Notes: generated from the letters alone by a model not told the origin. A DNA stretch of 64,000 nt from Bacillota bacterium (GCA_029776205.1 JAKOTQ010000096.1:281796-345795); one strand, 5' to 3'. Shown: positions 1-11,172, numbered from the stretch's first letter. Numbers and translations are program-made.

Positions 1-92
1 AGCGGTGTATCGTGCTCCGCTAAAATTTCTAAAAGACGCAACGTTTTTTCAACCGCTTTAACCTTTATCGTTTTTTCCTCGGTACCTTTCAC
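1..92 (-). CDS. IclR-family regulator, N-terminal fragment (runs off window)
   Basis: An open frame enters from the left edge on the minus strand. It starts at a GTG at 92 with GGTGG five bases upstream and stays open for 30 codons. The residues [17 protein letters not shown] resemble the first helix of the IclR winged-helix domain (pattern AVxKALRLLExLAE). The start lies inside the 3' end of gltD, so the two reading frames overlap by about 35 bases and the gene probably follows gltBD on the same transcript. The effector and targets cannot be seen. Only the first 30 residues are present, so the family call is tentative. Confidence 0.5.
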   Translation of the reverse strand, partial: MKGTEEKTIKVKAVEKTLRLLEILAEHDTP

Positions 93-1560
93 AAGAACCA
101 CCACCCATAAGGTATCGGTCGCATTCCCGGGCAGCATTGCGTCCTTCCCGGATTGCCCATACCACTAAACTTTGGCCCCGATGCATATCCCCGGCAGTAA
201 AGATTCCGGGACGGCTGGTATGATATTGATCAGCCTCGGTTTTCACGTTGGATCGGCCATCTCGTTCCAGGCCCAGTTGTTCCAAGAGATAATCCTCAGG
301 TCCAACAAACCCCATTGCCAAAAGGACCATCCCTGCCGGCCATACTCTTTCGGTTCCGGGAATTTCAGTGAAACGCCAACGATTTTGCTCGTCCTTTTCC
401 CAGACGACATCCACCGTATGCACAGCTTTGAGGTTACCATCAGCATCTCCTTCAAAACGCTTGGTATTGATACAGTAATGACGCGGATCGGACCCAAAGC
501 GATACATCGCTTCTTCCTGGCCATAATCAGCTTTAAAGACCTTTGGCCATTGGGGCCAAGGATTATCCGCCGTTCTTTCTTTCGGGGGCTGAGGTACAAT
601 TTCAAATTGATTAACGCTGCGGCACCCTTGACGTAAAGCTGTGGCCACACAGTCAGTTCCCGTATCACCGCCACCAATCACTATTACATCTTTATCCTTT
701 GCCGACAGCGGCGGCTCCTCCGAATTTAGAAGGGCGCGGGTATTGGACTGAAGTAGCTCCATCGCAAAGTAAATCCCTTTAAGTTCCCGCCCCGGGATCG
801 GTAGATCCCGCGGTTTTGTAGCTCCGCCGCATAAAACGACAGCGTCAAACTCTTCCACCAATTGATCAGCAGGATAATCCTTCCCTACATCCACGCCAGT
901 CACAAATTGGATGCCTTCAGCCTCCATCAGCTTCACCCGGCGCTCCACAATCCCTTTATCCAACTTCATATTGGGAATTCCGTACATCAGCAGTCCACCG
1001 ATGCGGTCCGCCCGTTCAAAAACGGTAACCCAATGGCCTGCCCGGTTCAATTCCGCTGCACAGGCCAATCCGGACGGACCCGATCCCACGACTGCCACTT
1101 TCTTCCCAGTTCGGAACTGTGGAGGCCGGGGAACGATCCAACCTTCAGCAAAAGCCTTGTCAATAATGGCACATTCATTACTTTTAATCGTTACCGGACG
1201 ATCTCCATACCCTAACGTACATGAGCCTTCACACGGAGCCGGGCAAACCCTGCCGGTAAACTCGGGAAAATTATTGGTCGCTTCCAACCGCGCCAATGCC
1301 TCTCGCCAACGGCCGCGGTAAACCAAGTCGTTCCATTCCGGAATCAAATTATTCAGCGGACAACCCATCGCCAGTCCCTGATAGAGGATGCCAGTGTGGC
1401 AAAACGGAATACCACAGTCCATACACCGGGCGCCCTGAACACGCTGTTCAATCTCCGGCAGTTTGTTATGAAATTCGTTCCAATCTTTCAGCCTCTCTTC
1501 AACCGGACGATCTTCAGCCTCATACCGCCGGTATTCCAAAAAACCGGTTGCTTTCCCCAT
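58..1560 (-). CDS. gltD: Glutamate synthase (NADPH) small subunit
   Basis: A 500-residue FAD- and NADPH-binding subunit that passes electrons from NADPH to the large subunit for glutamine:2-oxoglutarate amidotransfer (GOGAT) in the cytoplasm. Cysteines at 46, 49, 54, 67, 106, 110 and 114 ([18 protein letters not shown]) form the N-terminal iron-sulfur cluster region. A Rossmann motif [10 protein letters not shown] near residue 155 binds FAD, and [10 protein letters not shown] near 292 binds NADPH. Length and motif order match the beta-subunit family. It lies 57 bases downstream of gltB on the same strand, as expected for a gltBD operon. The ATG at 1560 has an upstream GGAGG (ATGAACGGAGGTATGAGTAA ahead of the start). 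Confidence 0.97.
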   Translation of the reverse strand: MGKATGFLEYRRYEAEDRPVEERLKDWNEFHNKLPEIEQRVQGARCMDCGIPFCHTGILYQGLAMGCPLNNLIPEWNDLVYRGRWREALARLEATNNFPEFTGRVCPAPCEGSCTLGYGDRPVTIKSNECAIIDKAFAEGWIVPRPPQFRTGKKVAVVGSGPSGLACAAELNRAGHWVTVFERADRIGGLLMYGIPNMKLDKGIVERRVKLMEAEGIQFVTGVDVGKDYPADQLVEEFDAVVLCGGATKPRDLPIPGRELKGIYFAMELLQSNTRALLNSEEPPLSAKDKDVIVIGGGDTGTDCVATALRQGCRSVNQFEIVPQPPKERTADNPWPQWPKVFKADYGQEEAMYRFGSDPRHYCINTKRFEGDADGNLKAVHTVDVVWEKDEQNRWRFTEIPGTERVWPAGMVLLAMGFVGPEDYLLEQLGLERDGRSNVKTEADQYHTSRPGIFTAGDMHRGQSLVVWAIREGRNAARECDRYLMGGGSCERYRGKNDKG

Positions 1561-1617
1561 ATTTACTCATACCTCCGTTCATTGTTGGCCATTCGCTCGC
1601 GAGGCCTTAACCGGCGC

Positions 1618-4600
1618 TTAATTGCCGCTCACCCGTTTCAAGTCTTCTTTATTTTGCTCAAAGGCCGCCATAAAGGCTTCGTCTCCGCTGAGCCCCGTTT
1701 TTTCAATGTTTTTCAATATCGATAACATCCGTTGATAATCATAGGGGATGACTTTGACAAACAACGGCAGATAATCTTCCCAATGCTCCAAAATGGTCTT
1801 CGCTTTTAGACTACCAGTATACAGAGCATGACGCCGGATCATCTCTCTAACCGCTTCAATCTCTTCTTCATCTGTAAGAGATTCCAAGCTTATCATCTCC
1901 ATGTTGCAACGTCCCGGGAAGCCACCATCTTCATTCAGGACATAAGCAATACCTCCGGACATTCCAGCACCAAAGTTACGCCCCGTTTCTCCCAGCACAA
2001 CCACACGTCCGCCGGTCATATACTCACAACCATGGTCGCCAACACCTTCGACAACAGCATAGATACCGCTGTTTCGAACACAGAACCGTTCACCGGCCAG
2101 ACCGCTGATATAAGCTTCACCGCTCGTCGCACCGTAGAAGGCTACATTACCAATGATCACATTTTGTTCTGCTACAAATTTGGCTTCTTTCGGAGGTCGG
2201 ACGATAATCTTACCTCCCGAAAGTCCTTTACCGATATAGTCGTTGGCATCTCCCTCCAACATCATGGTAATCCCCGACGGCAGGAAAGCTCCAAAGCTTT
2301 GTCCTGCCGAACCATAAAACTGCAGTTGAATCGTTCCGTCAGGCAATCCGGCAGAACCATATCGACGGGTGACTTCACTTCCGGTCAATGTCCCGACGGT
2401 CCGATGAATATTACAGATAGGCAACTTTGCCGTAACCTTTTCTCCGGACTCCAGCGCCGGTCGGACCAAAGGAAGGATTTCCCGCGCGTCCAAACTCTTT
2501 TCCAAGTGGAGATTTTGAGACTCCTGTTGGTAACCGGCAAACCCCGGCGGAGTCTCCGGACGGTATAACAAATTGGATAAATCCACTTTTCGGGTTTTCC
2601 AGTTCATCCCTTCGGAGTTGGGTTCCAGACAATCGGTCTGCCCGATCATCTCATTAACGGTCCTGAAACCGAGCTCCGCCATGATCTCCCGCAGTTCCTG
2701 AGCAATAAAATGCATCAAATTGACCACATACTCCGGTTTTCCTTTGAACCGTTTCCGAAGTTCTGGATTTTGCGTCGCAACGCCCACCGGGCAGGTATCT
2801 AAGTTACACACCCGCATCATCACACAGCCAAGAGCGACCAACGGCAAGGTAGCAAAACCAAATTCCTCAGCGCCAAGCAGTGCAGCGATGGCCACATCCC
2901 GGCCGGTCATCAGCTTTCCGTCGGTCTCCAAAACGACTCGGCTCCGTAAATCGTTGAGCAGCAATGTCTGGTGAGTTTCCGAAAGCCCCAGTTCCCAAGG
3001 AAGTCCTGCATGACGAATACTGGTCCGCGGCGAAGCACCGGTTCCACCGTCATATCCGCTGATCAGGATCACATCGGCACCGCCTTTGGCCACACCGGCT
3101 GCAATGGTCCCGACTCCCACCTCCGAAACCAGCTTGACGCTGATCCGGGCTTGAGGATTGGCATTCTTCAAATCGTAAATCAACTCCGCCAAATCTTCGA
3201 TGGAATAAATATCATGATGCGGCGGGGGCGAGATGAGACCCACACCCGGCGTTGCATGTCGCACCCGGGCCACCCAAGGATAGACTTTACGTCCAGGCAG
3301 TTGGCCGCCTTCACCCGGCTTGGCACCCTGAGCCATCTTAATCTGGATTTCGATGGCATTCACCAAATATTCGCTGGTCACTCCGAACCGTCCCGAAGCC
3401 ACCTGTTTAATGGCGCTGCACCGCGAATCCCCGGATTCATCTCTCCGGAAGCGGGCCGGATCCTCACCGCCCTCGCCGGTATTACTTTTACCGCCGATCC
3501 GGTTCATGGCGATAGCCAGGCACTCATGGGCTTCCTTACTGATGGAACCATAAGACATAGCTCCGGTCTTAAACCGTTGGCAGATAGATTCCACCGATTC
3601 AACTTCTTCCAACGGAACCGGTTGCCGGTTGCTTTTGAACTTTAACAACCCCCGTAACGTGTAAACCCGTTGGGTTTGATTATTAATCAACTCCGCGTAT
3701 TCCCGATATAAGCGATAGTCATTATTCCAGCAAGCTTGTTGCAGTTTATGAATGCTTTCCGGATTATACAAATGATACTCGCCGTTGGAACGCCATTGAT
3801 ACACTCCGCCGCTTTCGAGTGTTTCCGAGCCCGGCCGGGATGAAAATGCTTCCTGGTGACGCTCCAAGGTTTCCCGGGCGATCTCTTCCAATCCGATTCC
3901 TCCGATTCGGGAGGGAGTCCCGGTAAAATAAGCATCAATCACATGTTGATCTAAGCCGAGAGCCTCAAAGATCTGAGCTCCCTGGTAACTTTGGATGGTG
4001 GAAATACCCATCTTGGAGAGGACTTTAATGATCCCCTTCATCACCGCTTTGATATAATTGGTTTCCCCCTTCTTGCCATGGCGGGAATCCAAAAGTCCCT
4101 GCCGCATCAAATCTTCCAGAGTTTCAAAAGCAAGGTAAGGATTGATAGCCGTCGCCCCATAACCTATGAGCAGTGCAAAATGATGGACTTCTCGAGGTTC
4201 TCCCGATTCCACTACCAGACTGACCTGCGTCCGAAGTTTCTCCCGGATCAGGAAATGATGCAAACCGGATACTGCCAGCAATGCCGGTATGGCTGCCATC
4301 TTCTCGTTGACATCCCGATCGGAAAGGATCAGGATATTGGCTCCGTCAGCAATAGCCTGTTTAGCTGCTGCGAAGAGTCCATCCAAGGCCTCCTTCAATC
4401 CAACGGTCCCGTCTTTAGCCCGAAACAGGGTGGACAGCTTAACCGCTTTCAGTCCTGGTCGGTCTAATATGGCAATTTTGGCTAAATCCTGATTGCTTAA
4501 AATCGGCTTTTCCAATTTGAGCTGACGGCAATTTTCCGGCCGGGTCTCCAGCAGATTGCCTTCAGTCCCAATATACAACTCTGTACCGGTGACAATTTCC

Positions 4601-6213
4601 TCCCGGATGGCATCAATCGGAGGATTGGTCACCTGAGCAAACAACTGTTTAAAATAGTTATATAGAAGCTGGGGTTTTTCAGAAAGGACAGCCAGCGGAG
4701 TATCCATTCCCATAGCTCCAACCGGTTCTACCCCATCCTGGGCCATCGGCAGCAGAATCTTTTGAACATCTTCATAGGTATAACCGAAAAGTTTCTGGCG
4801 TTTCACCAAACTGGAAGGATCCCCGATAGGTACTTTAGTTGCCGGAGGTAAATCCTGCAAACTAAGTAAATTATCCCGCAACCACTCACCGTACGGATAT
4901 TCGGAAGCCAGTTTTTCTTTCAGCTCCGCATCATCGATGATCCGTTGCGCTTTTGTATCAATTAACAACATCCGCCCCGGTTGCAACCGTCCCTTAGACA
5001 CAACCTTTTCCGGAGGAACCTCAACCACGCCGACTTCCGAAGCTAAAATGACTAAATCATCGGATGTCACATAATACCGGGCCGGCCGCAATCCGTTCCG
5101 ATCCAACACTGCACCGACTACCGTCCCATCGGAAAAGGCCATGGCTGCCGGGCCGTCCCAAGGCTCCATCAAACAACTGTGATATTCATAAAAGGCCCGT
5201 TTTTCAGGACTCATGCTCTCATGCTTCGACCAAGGCTCCGGAATCATCATCATCATGACATGAGGCAATGACCGGCCAGCCAATGTTAAAAACTCGAAAC
5301 ATTCATCAAACATGGCCGAGTCGCTGCCGTCACTGTTGATCACCGGTAACACTTTATCGATGTCTTCCCCGAAGATCTCCGAGCGGAACATGGATTCCCT
5401 TGCCCGCATCCAGTTGACATTACCTCGCAACGTATTGATTTCACCGTTATGGATCAAATACCGGTTGGGATGGGCCCTTTCCCAACTGGGGAAGGTATTA
5501 GTGCTGAACCTGGAATGTACCAGCGCTAATGCAGACTCCATATCCGTATCCTTTAAATCCAGGTAAAAAGCAGGCAATTGGTCCGGCGTCAGCATCCCCT
5601 TATACACAATGGTCCGTGCTGAGAGACTGGCCACATAAAAACTTTTACCGCCAGCCATCCCTGAATACCGGATAGCTTTTTCAGCCCGTTTCCGAATCAC
5701 ATACAATTTTCGTTCGAAAGCCAAGTCATCCAGAATGGCTGGATCCCGTCCGATAAATATCTGCCGGATGTAGGGTTTCGAAAGACGGGCCCCTTCCCCG
5801 AGAGATCTATCATCCGTCGGAACAGTTCGCCAACCTAAAAACTTTTGGCCTTCTTCCCGTACGATATTCATTAAAATCTTCTCACATTCCGCCCGAACCA
5901 TCGGATCATTGGCCATAAACACCATACCTACGGCATAGGCACCCGGTTCTGGAATTTCAAACCCGTTTTCACGGGACACTTTTTGAAAGAACCGATGCGG
6001 AATTTGGAGAAGAATCCCGGCTCCATCTCCGGTATCCGGATCTGCTCCCCGGGCTCCACGATGATCCAAATTAGATAATACCGTCAGACCCTGCTTGATA
6101 ATATCATGGGAACGTTCGCCTTTGATATTGACCACAAAGCCGATACCACAAGCATCATGTTCCCACTCCGGGTCATAAAGTCCTTGTTTGGATGGAAAAC
6201 CTATGTGTTTCAT
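1618..6213 (-). CDS. gltB: Glutamate synthase large subunit
   Basis: About 1531 residues, full length for the alpha subunit. It hydrolyses glutamine and transfers ammonia to 2-oxoglutarate through an internal tunnel. In order: an N-terminal class II amidotransferase domain whose nucleophile is Cys22 after a short propeptide (EHDACGIGF), the central domain, the FMN synthase domain ([10 protein letters not shown]), the 3Fe-4S cysteines CNLDTCPVG, and the C-terminal beta-helix with [11 protein letters not shown] chose the ATG at 6213 because AGAAAGG lies nine bases upstream and because the sigma-A promoter predicts a transcript start near 6293. The in-frame ATG at 6285 would leave almost no leader, but it cannot be excluded. 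First gene of gltBD. Confidence 0.97.
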   Translation of the reverse strand: MKHIGFPSKQGLYDPEWEHDACGIGFVVNIKGERSHDIIKQGLTVLSNLDHRGARGADPDTGDGAGILLQIPHRFFQKVSRENGFEIPEPGAYAVGMVFMANDPMVRAECEKILMNIVREEGQKFLGWRTVPTDDRSLGEGARLSKPYIRQIFIGRDPAILDDLAFERKLYVIRKRAEKAIRYSGMAGGKSFYVASLSARTIVYKGMLTPDQLPAFYLDLKDTDMESALALVHSRFSTNTFPSWERAHPNRYLIHNGEINTLRGNVNWMRARESMFRSEIFGEDIDKVLPVINSDGSDSAMFDECFEFLTLAGRSLPHVMMMMIPEPWSKHESMSPEKRAFYEYHSCLMEPWDGPAAMAFSDGTVVGAVLDRNGLRPARYYVTSDDLVILASEVGVVEVPPEKVVSKGRLQPGRMLLIDTKAQRIIDDAELKEKLASEYPYGEWLRDNLLSLQDLPPATKVPIGDPSSLVKRQKLFGYTYEDVQKILLPMAQDGVEPVGAMGMDTPLAVLSEKPQLLYNYFKQLFAQVTNPPIDAIREEIVTGTELYIGTEGNLLETRPENCRQLKLEKPILSNQDLAKIAILDRPGLKAVKLSTLFRAKDGTVGLKEALDGLFAAAKQAIADGANILILSDRDVNEKMAAIPALLAVSGLHHFLIREKLRTQVSLVVESGEPREVHHFALLIGYGATAINPYLAFETLEDLMRQGLLDSRHGKKGETNYIKAVMKGIIKVLSKMGISTIQSYQGAQIFEALGLDQHVIDAYFTGTPSRIGGIGLEEIARETLERHQEAFSSRPGSETLESGGVYQWRSNGEYHLYNPESIHKLQQACWNNDYRLYREYAELINNQTQRVYTLRGLLKFKSNRQPVPLEEVESVESICQRFKTGAMSYGSISKEAHECLAIAMNRIGGKSNTGEGGEDPARFRRDESGDSRCSAIKQVASGRFGVTSEYLVNAIEIQIKMAQGAKPGEGGQLPGRKVYPWVARVRHATPGVGLISPPPHHDIYSIEDLAELIYDLKNANPQARISVKLVSEVGVGTIAAGVAKGGADVILISGYDGGTGASPRTSIRHAGLPWELGLSETHQTLLLNDLRSRVVLETDGKLMTGRDVAIAALLGAEEFGFATLPLVALGCVMMRVCNLDTCPVGVATQNPELRKRFKGKPEYVVNLMHFIAQELREIMAELGFRTVNEMIGQTDCLEPNSEGMNWKTRKVDLSNLLYRPETPPGFAGYQQESQNLHLEKSLDAREILPLVRPALESGEKVTAKLPICNIHRTVGTLTGSEVTRRYGSAGLPDGTIQLQFYGSAGQSFGAFLPSGITMMLEGDANDYIGKGLSGGKIIVRPPKEAKFVAEQNVIIGNVAFYGATSGEAYISGLAGERFCVRNSGIYAVVEGVGDHGCEYMTGGRVVVLGETGRNFGAGMSGGIAYVLNEDGGFPGRCNMEMISLESLTDEEEIEAVREMIRRHALYTGSLKAKTILEHWEDYLPLFVKVIPYDYQRMLSILKNIEKTGLSGDEAFMAAFEQNKEDLKRVSGN

Positions 6214-6299
6214 GCGCTTCAACCTTTCTGGCCTACTCCGTTCATTAAACCGGAACACCGATTTTTTCGAATCGCGGAAATTCATTCCGTTTTTTAATC

Positions 6300-6328
6300 A
6301 TTGTATCGACTTCGCATGTTTGTGTCAA
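6300..6328 (-). promoter_or_regulatory. Sigma-A promoter of gltBD
   Basis: Read on the minus strand, TTGACA (6328-6323), a 17-base spacer and TACAAT (6305-6300) form a near-consensus housekeeping promoter. Transcription would begin near 6293, giving gltB an 80-base leader. Confidence 0.8.
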
Positions 6329-6349
6329 CTATTTTTACATATTTAAAAC

Positions 6350-6364
6350 ATTAATGGCATTAAT
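6350..6364. promoter_or_regulatory. Candidate operator upstream of the gltB promoter
   Basis: ATTAAT-GGC-ATTAAT is a perfect inverted repeat centred about 29 bases upstream of the gltB -35 box, a usual site for an activator or repressor. It does not match the TnrA consensus (TGTNA-N7-TNACA), so the protein that binds it is unknown. Confidence 0.3.
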
Positions 6365-6622
6365 ATAACATGAATATTCTTTAATTTAAATAGCTGGACT
6401 CTCTTTTTCGCTTTGTCCATGTTGATAAAACACGGTGTTTATTGTATACAGTGTATACAGAATAGTGTGTTTTGTTTTATTCTATACCTTACATTAACCT
6501 TACTTATATTAATGATATTGGCTTATCATTTTATTATCCGGGAATGTTACATTTTGGCGCCAAATCAATATACTGGTTATCAGGCATTACTCCGGTGAAT
6601 CAACACCATATCACCGGTATCT
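6365..6622. other. AT-rich intergenic stretch, no gene seen
   Basis: About 260 AT-rich bases between the gltB control region and the 54-residue gene. Short open frames here lack ribosome sites. A small inverted repeat, TGTATACAGTGTATACA, lies near 6445-6461. I see no terminator or RNA gene. Confidence 0.4.
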
Positions 6623-6635
6623 ACGGAGGGCACCG

Positions 6636-6800
6636 ATGTCGATTAAGATGTTAAAAATACACGGAAGGAACGACCGGATTTATCTATGCGCCTGCGAGGC
6701 AAATCAAGCCAATCCGGTCATTCAGCACGGCTGTACGCAGGAAATAACCAACCCGGAGTTCATTGAACGCTGGGTTCATTATCTGCGGTCTAAACACTGA
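6636..6800 (+). CDS. Small Cys-containing protein, 54 residues
   Basis: ATG at 6636 is preceded by a strong GGAGGG seven bases upstream. The frame ends at TGA 6800, four bases before a perfect terminator. The product has 54 residues, begins MSIKMLKIHGRND, and has three cysteines: Cys18 and Cys20 in YLCACE, and Cys34 in QHGCTQ. There is no signal peptide or membrane segment. The CxC pair plus distal Cys and His could bind a metal, but this is inference. I do not recognise a family. Ribosome site, stop and terminator together make it a credible gene. Confidence 0.6.
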   Translation: MSIKMLKIHGRNDRIYLCACEANQANPVIQHGCTQEITNPEFIERWVHYLRSKH

Positions 6801-6804
6801 CAAA

Positions 6805-6832
6805 AAAGAGACTGCCCATTGGCAGTCTCTTT
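6805..6832. terminator. Bidirectional terminator between small gene and cupin
   Basis: AAAGAGACTGCC-CATT-GGCAGTCTCTTT is a perfect 12-bp stem with a four-base loop. It is flanked by an A run on the left and T-rich sequence on the right, so it can end both converging transcripts. Confidence 0.85.
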
Positions 6833-6856
6833 CATTTGTCTCAAACAATAGCGGTC

Positions 6857-7201
6857 TTAAGGTTGAAAAACTACAATCAACAACATTTTAAAACGTTCCC
6901 GGGCCAACAACGCATGGGGAACATTGGCCGGCATTACGATGGCCTCGCCTTTTTTAACCCGATACACCTCAGTGCCGATGGTAATATCCGCTTCCCCGTC
7001 CAAGATATAGACCATGGCATCCCCCGTCGAAGCATGCGAACTAATCTCCTCTCCTTTATCGAAAGCAAACAAAGTCAGGCTTACGTTTTTCCCTTGCGAA
7101 AGGGTTCTGCTGACCACCTGCCCCTCCTGGTATTGCACCAACCCTTCCAAGAAAATGGGCTTGGCAAAATCGATATTTTTGATTAACTTGTTTTCACCCA
7201 T
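6857..7201 (-). CDS. Small single-domain cupin protein
   Basis: 114 residues from the ATG at 7201, chosen because GGAGG lies eight bases upstream, which is too close for the earlier in-frame ATG. One cupin barrel fills the protein. The metal-binding motif 1 region reads EEISSHASTGDAMVYILDGEADI, shortened here to its key residues His56 and Glu70 by approximate position, and motif 2 is MPANVPHALLA with His. Such cupins bind a divalent metal and act as small regulators or isomerase-like enzymes. The substrate cannot be told. The gene is monocistronic and converges on the shared terminator. Confidence 0.8.
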   Translation of the reverse strand: MGENKLIKNIDFAKPIFLEGLVQYQEGQVVSRTLSQGKNVSLTLFAFDKGEEISSHASTGDAMVYILDGEADITIGTEVYRVKKGEAIVMPANVPHALLARERFKMLLIVVFQP

Positions 7202-7420
7202 GGCATAAACCTCCATTCCTTATCCGTAATAGAACCTCTGTCATCTGAAAATTATGTATGCGACATCAACCTGACAACATCGAAAATCCTTTTTCATCAT
7301 TTGCCATTAATTTCATTATATCCGTCCTCACGGAAAATTACAGCATCTTTCTTCCAATTTCAAATAATTTTCCCCGCTCATGGAGATAATTATCTTAAGT
7401 AAACTGAGGAAGGCAAACCA

Positions 7421-8878
7421 ATGAACGTCCGCAGCAAAAAATCAAATGAATTGAACATTATCCAATCCGTCATCCAAGAAGCCGGAAACCCCGCCGATCT
7501 TCGGATCTTGCCCTTCGGCAGGGAGTTATCCGTTTATTTGATCTATTTGAACAGTTTAATCCCTCTAGAAAAATATCAGGATTTAATTGGACATCTTCCC
7601 CTGGACCGGCCCGACCGTGAACAATCCCGTCTGCCGATGAGACATGAAACCTTCCAAGCCGATCTCGGTATCACGGAAGCTGTTGCTAAGCTGCTGGCCG
7701 GCCATTTATTAATCGTCAAACCCGGTACCTCCGGCATCGCTGCCCTGGATGTTCAGGGCTGGCTTAAAAGGCAGCCTGAAGAACCCCAAACCGAACGGCT
7801 CATCCGCGGCCCCCGGGAAGGATTTGTCGAATCACTGGATGACAATATCGGAATGATCCGTCGTTGGATTCAAGACCCCAACCTGAAAGTGGAAGAGATC
7901 GTCCTGGGGCGACGGACCAAAACCCGGGTCGCCGTCTTATATTTGGATGATGTGGCCCAGCCCCGTCTGGCGACGGAAGTCCTCCGGCGGTTGAAGGCCA
8001 TTCACATTGACGGCGTATTGGAAAGCGGTTACATCGAACAACTTATTTCGGACCGCCGGACCAGCATTTTCCCGCTGACACAGGCTACCGAGCGTTCGGA
8101 TAAAGCAGCATCGGCTATCTTGGAAGGACGGGTGGTGATCCTGGTCGACAAAAGCCCCTCTTCCGTCATTGTTCCGGTGACCATCAACGAAATGTACCAA
8201 ACGCCGGAAGATTATTATTTCAATTTTTGGATCGGTAGTTTCTTGCGGCTCATCCGCTTGCTTGGCAACAACCTGGCCGTCGTCCTCCCCGGGCTGTACG
8301 TCGCTTTAGTTGCTTATCACCCGGAATTACTCCCGACACAGCTGGCACTCTCTATTGCCGGGACATCCTCCCGAGTCCCCCTGCCGCTCATCGCGGAAGT
8401 GCTGTTACTCGAAATTATGGTCGAAGTATTTCGTGAAGCCGGGTTACGCCTGCCGGGAGCAGTAGGACAAACCTTGGGAGTGGTGGCCGGGATCGTTTTA
8501 GGATTATCCGCTGTACAAGCAGGATTAATCTCACCGAGCACTTTGGCTGTGGTTTCCATTACAGCCATCGCTTCGTTCACCGGACCCAACTACTCGGTGG
8601 TCATCTCCTGGCGGCTGCTAAAGTTCATCATGCTCATCGCAGCGGCAATCTTAGGTTTGTATGGCATCGTTCTTAGCGGAATAGCCATTTTAGTACACGC
8701 CGCCGATCTCAATTCATTCGGTGTCTCGTACCTGGCTCCCTGGGCTCCGCTGCAATGGCGCACATTAAAAGACGGCCCCTTCCGGGCGCCCTTTTGGGCC
8801 CGGTTATACCGGCCGGAAACTTGGCGACCCCAGGATGAGCTGCGCAGCGGCGGCACCAAAAAGGAGGATGAACATTGA
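7421..8878 (+). CDS. Spore germination protein, GerA family A subunit
   Basis: 485 residues. The first half (about 1-260) is the cytoplasmic N-terminal domain of GerAA/GerKA proteins, with typical phrases LDDVAQP and ILEGRVVILVDKSPS. The second half holds about five hydrophobic segments starting near FWIGSFLRLIRLL and ending near residue 440, followed by a basic tail. In the family this subunit forms the oligomeric inner-spore-membrane channel that responds to nutrients. GAGGAAGG lies seven bases before the ATG. First of three overlapping genes (A-B-C). I saw no clear sigma-G promoter in the 200 bases upstream, though expression in the forespore is expected. Confidence 0.93.
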   Translation: MNVRSKKSNELNIIQSVIQEAGNPADLRILPFGRELSVYLIYLNSLIPLEKYQDLIGHLPLDRPDREQSRLPMRHETFQADLGITEAVAKLLAGHLLIVKPGTSGIAALDVQGWLKRQPEEPQTERLIRGPREGFVESLDDNIGMIRRWIQDPNLKVEEIVLGRRTKTRVAVLYLDDVAQPRLATEVLRRLKAIHIDGVLESGYIEQLISDRRTSIFPLTQATERSDKAASAILEGRVVILVDKSPSSVIVPVTINEMYQTPEDYYFNFWIGSFLRLIRLLGNNLAVVLPGLYVALVAYHPELLPTQLALSIAGTSSRVPLPLIAEVLLLEIMVEVFREAGLRLPGAVGQTLGVVAGIVLGLSAVQAGLISPSTLAVVSITAIASFTGPNYSVVISWRLLKFIMLIAAAILGLYGIVLSGIAILVHAADLNSFGVSYLAPWAPLQWRTLKDGPFRAPFWARLYRPETWRPQDELRSGGTKKEDEH

Positions 8879-9987
8879 TGAATCAGGAAAAAACCGCCAT
8901 TGGCCCTTGGCTTTTTTGGAGCCTTATCACGATCATCTGTTTTGGCTTTGGTTATATCAATACCAATACTTATAACGTCGAAACCATGGGCGCCAACGGC
9001 TATTGGGCCATTCCCCTGGCCGCTGTGTGTACCGTTCCGGGCCTTATAGCCGTCTATTTCCTGATGAAACGATTTCCCAATCATAACGTGATCCAACAAG
9101 GCACGCTGATTATGGGCAATTTTTTCGGCCGGACGGCCGGTATCATCTACCTCCTCTTCCTACTGGTTTATTTTATCGTATTTACCACCGATGTGGACAT
9201 TCTCGTCCACAGTTATCTTTTGGACAGTACGCCTTTCTACATTCTCTGCGCGATTGATTTGATCATCACCGTTTATCTGAGTACCCGGGGAATCGAGACC
9301 ATCTCCCGCATCGCTTCATTTGTCATTCTTCCCTTGGTTACCATCGTATTTCTCCTGTTTTCCTTCATCATTCCGGAAATTCGTATTGACCGTTTAATGC
9401 CCATATTCGATTTTCGATTTAATTTCAAAAGCGTCGGTGGGCCCTCCATTCTGCACATCTTTTATCCCATGGGCCTTTGGGCTTTGATCACTCCGTATTG
9501 TCATGGTATTCATCAAAAAATCCCCAGGATGACACTGCTGGCTTTTTTGGTCTTAATCTGCCTTTTCCTTGTGGACAGTATCGTAACCATCGGCATTTAT
9601 GGCCATACATACATCAGCCAATTGCCCTATCCCAGCATTGAAGCATTTCGTACCGTGGAAATATCCTATATATTTATCGAACAGGCAGGTCTGTTCGGTG
9701 TCATCGTTTTACTGGCCAGCACCATTATTAGCTCCGGATTTTCACTTTACGCCATCAGCCTAGGAATGTCCCAAGTTCTGGGCCTCTGGGATTACAAGCG
9801 ATTTGTTTGGATACTGACACCCCTCATTTTCATCACCAATATTCATCTCGCCCATCCCGGTTTCATCAAGAGTCTAAGTCATTTATTCGCCAAACACGGA
9901 TGGATGGTCATTTGGGGGTATCCCATTCTTCTTTCCATACTCGCTTTCATTTTCAAAAAGAAGGGAAAGACGACCCATGGTTCATAA
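8878..9987 (+). CDS. Spore germination protein, GerB family permease-like subunit
   Basis: 369 residues with ten predicted membrane segments, of the amino acid-permease-related spore germination family. In GerA receptors this B subunit carries the germinant-binding pocket. It begins MNQEKTAIGPWLFW. The ATG at 8878 overlaps the stop of the A subunit by one base (TGATG), with AAGGAGG ten bases before it; the TTG at 8875 is an alternative start. The overlap implies translational coupling. The germinant cannot be predicted from sequence. Confidence 0.93.
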   Translation: MNQEKTAIGPWLFWSLITIICFGFGYINTNTYNVETMGANGYWAIPLAAVCTVPGLIAVYFLMKRFPNHNVIQQGTLIMGNFFGRTAGIIYLLFLLVYFIVFTTDVDILVHSYLLDSTPFYILCAIDLIITVYLSTRGIETISRIASFVILPLVTIVFLLFSFIIPEIRIDRLMPIFDFRFNFKSVGGPSILHIFYPMGLWALITPYCHGIHQKIPRMTLLAFLVLICLFLVDSIVTIGIYGHTYISQLPYPSIEAFRTVEISYIFIEQAGLFGVIVLLASTIISSGFSLYAISLGMSQVLGLWDYKRFVWILTPLIFITNIHLAHPGFIKSLSHLFAKHGWMVIWGYPILLSILAFIFKKKGKTTHGS

Positions 9988-11089
9988 GTTGTGGCTGTTT
10001 TTAGCATTGATCTTCTGCTTATCCGGATGTTGGGATCAGGAGGAAGTCAGTAAACGCGCCCTCGTGCTGGCTATGGGCCTGGATCAGGCCGCGGAGGGAA
10101 AGATCAAAGTCTCTCTTCAAATACCTATCGTGGAAGAACTGTTAATCGTCCCCAGCGGCGCTGCAGTTTCAGCCAAACCCTTCGCCTTGGTGTCCGCCGA
10201 AGGAAGCAGCGCTTTTGCAACGGTACCCGGACTCAACGCCAAAACTCAGACCAGCCTTTTCTTCGGGCAAATTCAAACGGTATTTATCAATACGGAGCTG
10301 GCCAGAAAGGGGCTCACCGGCCCCACCGACTTTTTGCGCCGCCATCCCACTGTCCCTCCGCAGGCATTTTTATTATTAACGGAGCGGCCTGCCCATGAGA
10401 TGTTGGAAGTAAGGTTAATCAGCAAACGAATACCGTCATATTCCACCGTGACTTTTTTCCATAGCAACAATAAAAAAGACCAGGTTTTCCCCCAGCGGAT
10501 CTGGGAGTTTAACCGGAATATCCGTTCCCAAACGCAAGACGCATTCATTCCGTTAATTGAATACGATACCAAAGAAGAAACCTTTATCATCAAAGGCTTG
10601 GGCGTATTCGACGGCGACCGGCTGGCCGGAATATTGTCCGGCGAAGAAACCCGCATGGTCGGCCTGCTGACCGGCAAAACCCGGAATGCATATCTTAGTA
10701 TCCCAACGGAACGATTTGGCCGTATTACCTTTCGAAAGGTGACCGCTGCGCCTAGGACAAAAATAGAACACAACGGTCATCAGTTGCTGTTTCGATTCCA
10801 TGTCAATGCCCAAGGCTTCCTGGTGGAATCCACCCGAGGAATCACCCGGTTTACTCCGGAAGATTTGGAATGGATTCAAACTAAAACTGCCCTCTATTTG
10901 AACCGGGAAATAAAGAAAGCCGTCCAACGCCTGCAAGCGTTAAACTCAGATATTTTAGCCTTAGGCGAAAAATATCGGGCCCACTATCCCCGAAAATGGG
11001 ACCCGGCGAATTGGAAACTGCTTTACTCAGAGGCCAAAATCGAAGTTTCCGTCAAGTTTACCGTCACCCGGAGCGGAACCATGCTCTGA
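9977..11089 (+). CDS. Spore germination lipoprotein, Ger(x)C family
   Basis: 370 residues. A lipoprotein signal (MVHKLWLFLALIFCLSGCWD) carries the lipobox LSGC and the family's usual CWDQEEV start after the lipid-modified cysteine near residue 18. The remainder is the GerAC N- and C-terminal domains (VLAMGLDQ; C-terminal region near KWDPANWKLL). The C subunit is anchored on the outer face of the inner spore membrane. It overlaps the B gene by 11 bases and completes the operon. Confidence 0.93.
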   Translation: MVHKLWLFLALIFCLSGCWDQEEVSKRALVLAMGLDQAAEGKIKVSLQIPIVEELLIVPSGAAVSAKPFALVSAEGSSAFATVPGLNAKTQTSLFFGQIQTVFINTELARKGLTGPTDFLRRHPTVPPQAFLLLTERPAHEMLEVRLISKRIPSYSTVTFFHSNNKKDQVFPQRIWEFNRNIRSQTQDAFIPLIEYDTKEETFIIKGLGVFDGDRLAGILSGEETRMVGLLTGKTRNAYLSIPTERFGRITFRKVTAAPRTKIEHNGHQLLFRFHVNAQGFLVESTRGITRFTPEDLEWIQTKTALYLNREIKKAVQRLQALNSDILALGEKYRAHYPRKWDPANWKLLYSEAKIEVSVKFTVTRSGTML

Positions 11090-11125
11090 AAAAACGGGCA
11101 GCCACTCCTTTTTAAAGCAAAAAGC

Positions 11126-11150
11126 GTGTCAAGAATTGACTCTTTGACAC
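11126..11150. terminator. Weak hairpin after the ger operon
   Basis: GTGTCAA at 11126-11132 pairs with TTGACAC at 11144-11150 around an 11-base loop. There is no clean T run on either side, so termination is possible but weak. It lies between convergent genes. Confidence 0.35.
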
Positions 11151-11172
11151 ACTCTTCGTCCAGCCTTGATTA

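Noticed and set aside
172..636. Long open frame antisense to gltD
   Set aside because: It lies fully inside a certain gene, has no ribosome site and no recognisable protein features. Many similar antisense frames over gltB, cheA and others were rejected for the same reason.
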